NCBI GenBank assembly: GCA_002337525.1
Contig: DDGG01000021.1
Span: 1-19,234, forward strand
DNA length: 19,234 nt
Source of the DNA: Alphaproteobacteria bacterium UBA1908
Lineage (GTDB): Bacteria; Pseudomonadota; Alphaproteobacteria; Caedimonadales; UBA1908
Reading direction: 5' to 3'
Shown here: piece after piece, positions 16,749 to 19,234 of the stretch
Layout: every line of letters starts with the position of its first letter
Numbering within the stretch: position 1 is the first letter of the stretch
Notes under the pieces: model-generated
Database searches by the model: none
What the model was told of the DNA's origin: nothing
The model's input: the letters and a program-made list of their open reading frames with translations, nothing else
Translations under genes and position numbers: made by a program

Positions 16749-16772
16749 CCATAAACTTTTTACAACAGGGCC
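16749..16772 (-). repeat. Right inverted repeat of the IS6-family element
   Basis: Reverse complement begins GGCCCTGTTGTAAAAA and continues GTTTATGG, pairing with the left end at 19 of 24 positions. Confidence 0.88.
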
Positions 16773-17079
16773 GTTTGTGCTGAGTTTAAAAACTTTTCTT
16801 TAGCGCGGTGGCTTTTTTCTCCTGCCTGAAACCGAAGATTGGCAATATGATCCTCAGAAGTTTCAACACGGTTCCATAAAGTAGAGCGATCTTTTTCCCA
16901 GGCAGGGGAGCCTTCTGGCGCCAGAAGGCTACTTGCGACAACGTCATCTTTATAGGACCATAAGTATTACCGGTGCAGTTGTATGTGCCACGGCTTGTAA
17001 AAATATAGGCATTGAAACTGACCGAAGATCGACCTTCAGAGTACGAAATAAATCCAAGATTGAGTGAGTAAATCGCCAT
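16773..17079 (-). pseudogene. traA: MobA/MobL (Ti TraA-type) relaxase, N-terminal fragment, frameshifted
   Basis: From ATG at 17079 the minus strand reads MAIYSLNLGFISYSEGRS and then SVSFNAYI, the N-terminal signature of MobA/MobL (MOBQ) relaxases. Tyr25 is at the position of the catalytic tyrosine of RSF1010 MobA. After TGNTYGP (near 16960) the similarity continues in the next frame: YKDDVVASSLLAPEGSPAW, KDRSTLWNRVETSEDHIAN, LRFQAGEKSHRAKEKF. This is the standard continuation of TraA/MobA proteins. One base must therefore have been lost. The fragment runs straight into the right end of the IS6 element at 16772, so the rest of the relaxase and any helicase domain are gone. With the divergent traD remnant to the right, it indicates a former conjugative or mobilisable element. 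Relaxase identity is strong; the Ti/RAGE subtype is inferred. Confidence 0.88.
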
Positions 17080-17240
17080 GACATAGCTGAATTTTAGTGG
17101 TGTCAATCAAAAAAGGAAGGTATCAACCCTGAGACGTTGTTGCTCGTGCAAAACAATTTAAGGCAGATTTGTGCTCTTGTTTCGTATGCCTGTACAACTG
17201 CCAGGGCCTCAATAGCGTTGTTTGAGAATTAAAAGATTTT

Positions 17241-17276
17241 AGCGATACGCGTCTCACGACTTATCTATAGCGCCCG
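17241..17276 (+). other. Candidate oriT/nic-like sequence (MOBQ type)
   Basis: The order CGCGTC, CGAC, TTAT, then TATAGCGCCCG resembles, from memory, the core of Ti and RSF1010 origins of transfer, where a GCGTC/CGAC dyad precedes TAT...GCGCCC. It lies 180 bp upstream of the relaxase ATG, between divergent traA and traD remnants, the place where Ti plasmids have oriT. Cautions: the stretch TAGCGCCC also ends tRNA-Lys, and the site overlaps an unexplained coding-like fragment on the minus strand. Confidence 0.35.
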
Positions 17277-17291
17277 TTGCCATCAAGCACA

Positions 17292-17307
17292 ACGATTTTT
17301 AAATCGT
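17292..17307. repeat. Short palindrome near the nic-like site
   Basis: ACGATTT and AAATCGT are separated by two T residues, making an inverted repeat with up to 7 bp. It could be a protein-binding dyad; no poly-T follows to make it a terminator. Confidence 0.4.
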
Positions 17308-17504
17308 GTATAAGTGCACCTCCTGTAACGGAAGATAGCGGATGTTTTAATGAAGGGGGTTAAAGTGGCTATAATATGGGACCTCAAAGTCTTTTCATGA
17401 GTTGAGATTTTTTGTTTTAATAGACTAAAAATTGGATGGAATCCTCCTAAAACGCATGATAAAAAATAAAGTATTCAAAATAGTTTTTATTCAAGGAGCT
17501 TATA

Positions 17505-17816
17505 GTGCCAGTTTGTTTTAGATATTTTTTTAGAGTATCATTTATTCTGTTGTCTCTAGTATGTGTCTATTTGAGTCTGGATGCTTATCCATTATGTTTC
17601 GATAATTCTTTATCTGTTCGTTATAAGCTTGCAAATGGATTAGAGAATCTGAAATATTGTCTCTATCATTGTGGACCATATGTGTTTTGTTTTGCGTCTT
17701 TTATTGGTATGCGAAGAGCACTTTCAAAAAATGATAATACTAAAGTATTAGAAGGGCTTCTTGCTCTTTTTCTTGCAATTGAATTTTGGAAAGACGTTAT
17801 GTTTACTTTGTTCTGA
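17505..17816 (+). CDS. Small membrane protein of unknown function
   Basis: 103 residues, starting at GTG 17505 with AAGGAG 6 nt upstream. Three hydrophobic stretches are visible: residues about 6-26 (RYFFRVSFILLSLVCVYLSL), about 52-68 (CGPYVFCFASFIG) and 84-103 (LLALFLAIEFWKDVMFTLF). It is probably an inner-membrane protein with two or three helices, with four cysteines, two of them in the pair CLYHC. I do not recognise the family. It stands alone between the relaxase and HEPN-like remnants. The intact frame and good ribosome-binding site argue that it is real despite the decayed surroundings. Confidence 0.55.
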   Translation: MPVCFRYFFRVSFILLSLVCVYLSLDAYPLCFDNSLSVRYKLANGLENLKYCLYHCGPYVFCFASFIGMRRALSKNDNTKVLEGLLALFLAIEFWKDVMFTLF

Positions 17817-17995
17817 AATTTTTTATTCGAATCCTGAGAAATAAAAAAGAGTTTAAGCCCTTTCTTACTACTAATTTAGACTTTAATTATTTGCCTAAAT
17901 GTCGTAGAAGGATTACGCATAGTGTAACCTTTACTTACAAATCTACCCTTTATAGAGGATTTGTAAGCAACTCTGAGATTGTTTTTATTCATCTA

Positions 17996-18358
17996 TTATT
18001 CTTGAACCCTTGAAATACGCTTTAGAAAGTCTCGAAGCTTCACAAGAAATATCTTTATAGATTGCCGCTTTTGGGTCAAGAAAGCTATAGAATCCTTCAA
18101 TAAACCTTCTAATATCTGTGTTAACATATTCAGAGAGAAACCTGTTACTTTTTTCTCAGCTGAGTTGTGAGCGGCCAGCTTATTTCTAAAGTCTATAATT
18201 TTTTTAAATCTATGGTTTCCTTTAATTTGATTATACTTATTTAATATTTTTTCGTATTGACAATTATGCTCTTCAGAAGATTTTATGCTTTCAAGAAGAT
18301 GATGCAAGGAAATTGACTTTTCATTCTTATCGAATAATTTAGAAATTTCTGCGTCATT
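17996..18358 (-). pseudogene. HEPN/AbiU2-like protein remnant, 5'-truncated
   Basis: The stop-free frame runs from about 18358 to the TAA at 17996 (about 120 codons), without an ATG at its start. It opens NDAEISKLFDKNEKSISL and contains the motif DFRNKLAAHN, with R and H separated by five residues and N directly after R. This is the RN-x4-H arrangement of HEPN ribonuclease domains and resembles the R(D/N)K..AH segment of AbiU2-like proteins. The rest is helical and charged. The frame closes abruptly at TAG (18361-18359), close to the traD-side sequence, so the 5' part was probably lost in a rearrangement. A TTG at 18307 could serve as a start for a 103-residue product. The HEPN call rests on one motif plus helical content. 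Confidence 0.45.
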
Positions 18359-18459
18359 CTAAGAGGCGTCAAATATCCTCAAGCCTGCTATCCAAACTGC
18401 GCAAAAGTCAGTAGCATCTCAATCGTTACACTCTCAAGTTGAACCGTGAGAAAAATATC

Positions 18460-18712
18460 ATGAAAAAGCAAGAGTGGAATAACCGGACGTTTCGAACGCG
18501 TACACTAATCCAGGTGGGGGATGCCTTGTCCAAAATCAGGCCTTTTAGATCTTTTGAACATAGCTCCTGGAGAGGATCTACAAGATTGCGAAAATCTTTA
18601 TAAAGCCTCCCAGGTTCTGGGTTTTCTTATCGAAAGTCTTGATCAAGTAAAGAATCCATCAGAGGAGTGGAAGTGCATTGGTGAAAGGCATTTGCGATAT
18701 GAAATAAAGTAA
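18460..18712 (+). pseudogene. traD: Conjugal transfer protein TraD (Ti/RAGE type), frameshifted
   Basis: From ATG at 18460 the frame reads MKKQEWNNRTFRTRTLIQVG and DALSK. It then must slip at the AAAA run (about 18534-18537) into the frame SGLLDLLNIAPGEDLQD through LGFLIESLDQ and ends at 18712. The pattern RTRTLIQ.G....KSGLL.....GEDLQ is the core of the small TraD protein of Ti plasmids and rickettsial amplified genetic elements. The whole product would be about 83 residues, normal for TraD. One extra A in the homopolymer explains the break, so a sequencing error or slippage is possible. Just upstream, a short open frame ending at a TGA (18447-18449) may be the tail of a lost neighbour. It is divergent from the relaxase remnant, as traCDG is from traA on Ti plasmids. 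Confidence 0.75.
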
Positions 18713-18896
18713 ATGCTGCGACATGACAGTTATTTTGCCCTTGTCGATATTTAGCTTTGTTAATATTTATTCTTTTGGGTCCATCAATTTGCTAATAATA
18801 AGATATATAGAAGTTGTTTTCGCTGCTTGATTTTATATGAGTTTTTTTGATATTTTAACTCGTACGGTCTCCTTTTTTAAAACCTTGTAGTTAAAT

Positions 18897-19234
18897 TTAT
18901 AACTTACTTCTTAAGAAAGGGAGGTATCCCACAGTCCGAATAGGAGAGTACCCCATTAGGTTAAATTGAACTAGTACTCTTTGCGCAGAAGCAGATAAAC
19001 TACCTGTGTTTTTAAGCTCTTCTTTTATAAATTCCTGACGAGCCATAAGGACTGCATTTCCGAGAGATTCTCCACGTAAGACGTATAATAAAAACATTCG
19101 TACAATGGTATCAGGTTTTACGAGATCATTGACGCAAGCAGTTGTTGAGCTTCCAAAATATCCATAAGCAGAATTTCCAAGATAAATATTACATATGCTC
19201 ATATGATCTTTAATGTCTTGATCATGTTTTTTAA
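18897..19234 (-). CDS. C-terminal part of a caspase-like (CHAT/C25-type) protein, cut by the window edge
   Basis: The minus-strand frame is open from the right window edge to the TAA at 18897, so the 5' part lies outside. It contains GNSAYGYFGSSTTACVND, then IVRMFLLYVLRGESLGNAV, MARQEFI and VLVQFNLMGYSPIRTV. This order (strand plus G(Y/F).GSST, a helix with L.GESLG.A...AR..F, and a closing QFNLMGDPS-like strand) is the C-terminal half of prokaryotic caspase-like peptidases of the CHAT/C25 kind. The catalytic His and Cys would lie upstream, beyond the edge. The conserved GDPS appears as GYSP, a possible sign of drift. The first ATG inside the window (19202) is not a likely true start. Family call from motif memory. 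Confidence 0.55.
   Translation of the reverse strand, partial: KKHDQDIKDHMSICNIYLGNSAYGYFGSSTTACVNDLVKPDTIVRMFLLYVLRGESLGNAVLMARQEFIKEELKNTGSLSASAQRVLVQFNLMGYSPIRTVGYLPFLRSKL

Larger units (their letters stand above)
15954..16772. mobile_element. IS6-family insertion sequence, inactive, 819 bp
   Basis: Bounded by inverted repeats starting GGCTTTGTTGCAAAAA (left) and GGCCCTGTTGTAAAAA (right, minus strand), which match the GG(N)3TGTTGCAAA ends of the IS6/IS26/IS240 family. The size is normal for the family. The transposase on the minus strand is dead. The 8 bp on either side (CTATTGGC and GTTTGTGC) are not a duplication, so the present flanks were not created by a single simple insertion. The left end truncates the NB-ARC gene; the right end abuts a relaxase fragment. 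Confidence 0.9.
17080..17504. other. Region between relaxase remnant and small membrane gene
   Basis: 425 bp without an intact gene. It holds the candidate nic-like sequence (17241-17276) and a short palindrome (17292-17307). Two minus-strand stop-free stretches look protein-like but unassigned: 17261-17359, ending IHDLKIVVLDGNGRYR, and 17036-17228, with NAIEALAVVQAYETRAQIC. They are in different frames and could be pieces of one decayed gene upstream of the relaxase. A lone TATAAT (17370-17375) lacks a good -35. Confidence 0.5.

Noticed and set aside
15946..16780. 8-bp target-site duplication around the IS6 element
   Set aside because: CTATTGGC on the left and GTTTGTGC on the right do not match.
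16327..16803. 158-residue plus-strand frame
   Set aside because: Antisense to the IS6 transposase, whose decayed but clear reading explains this region.
17786..18013. 75-residue plus-strand frame after the small membrane protein
   Set aside because: No ribosome-binding site, overlaps the preceding gene in another frame, and composition looks random.

Overview
The window looks like chromosome of a low-GC alphaproteobacterium, most plausibly an amoeba- or protist-associated intracellular lineage of the Holosporales/Paracaedibacter kind. That placement is inferred, not proven. It rests on AT-rich alphaproteobacterial housekeeping genes (trxB, gloB, TlpA, tadB/tadC), a secreted NB-ARC protein, an IS6-family element and decayed Ti/RAGE-type conjugation genes.

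Left half (about 1-12500), ordinary backbone. A terminator at the left edge closes an upstream gene. An L,D-transpeptidase of the YcbB type and a small charged protein form a rightward pair. They converge on a leftward series: TlpA-like thioredoxin, a 634-residue protein of unknown function, thioredoxin reductase, and an outer-membrane DUF1207-like protein. The first three look like a redox operon. A divergent promoter drives a small LptM-like lipoprotein, followed by tRNA-Phe with its own promoter. Leftward again come a lipoprotein secretin, tadB, tadC and gloB: a pilus/type II-like secretion set whose ATPase and pilin are not in this window.

Right half (about 12501-19234), accessory and decaying. 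It begins at tRNA-Lys(CUU), a common integration target, followed by a short tandem repeat and a near-consensus promoter. That promoter reads through a leader with a perfect 9-bp hairpin into a two-gene unit: a frameshifted two-TM sensor-like protein overlapping an NB-ARC ATPase gene that carries a signal peptide. The NB-ARC gene is cut in its first TPR-like helices by a dead 819-bp IS6-family element, which lacks a target duplication. On the far side of the IS is an unrelated fragment, the N-terminus of a MobA/MobL (TraA-type) relaxase with one frameshift. A divergent, frameshifted traD lies 1.4 kb further on. Between them are a candidate nic/oriT-like sequence, a small membrane protein gene and a 5'-truncated HEPN-like remnant. 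The right edge holds the C-terminal part of a leftward gene resembling caspase-like (CHAT/C25) peptidases.

The right half reads as the wreck of a conjugative or integrative element carrying NB-ARC, HEPN-like and caspase-like cargo, rearranged through IS6 recombination. The intact-looking novelty is the promoter, leader hairpin, membrane sensor and secreted NB-ARC unit.
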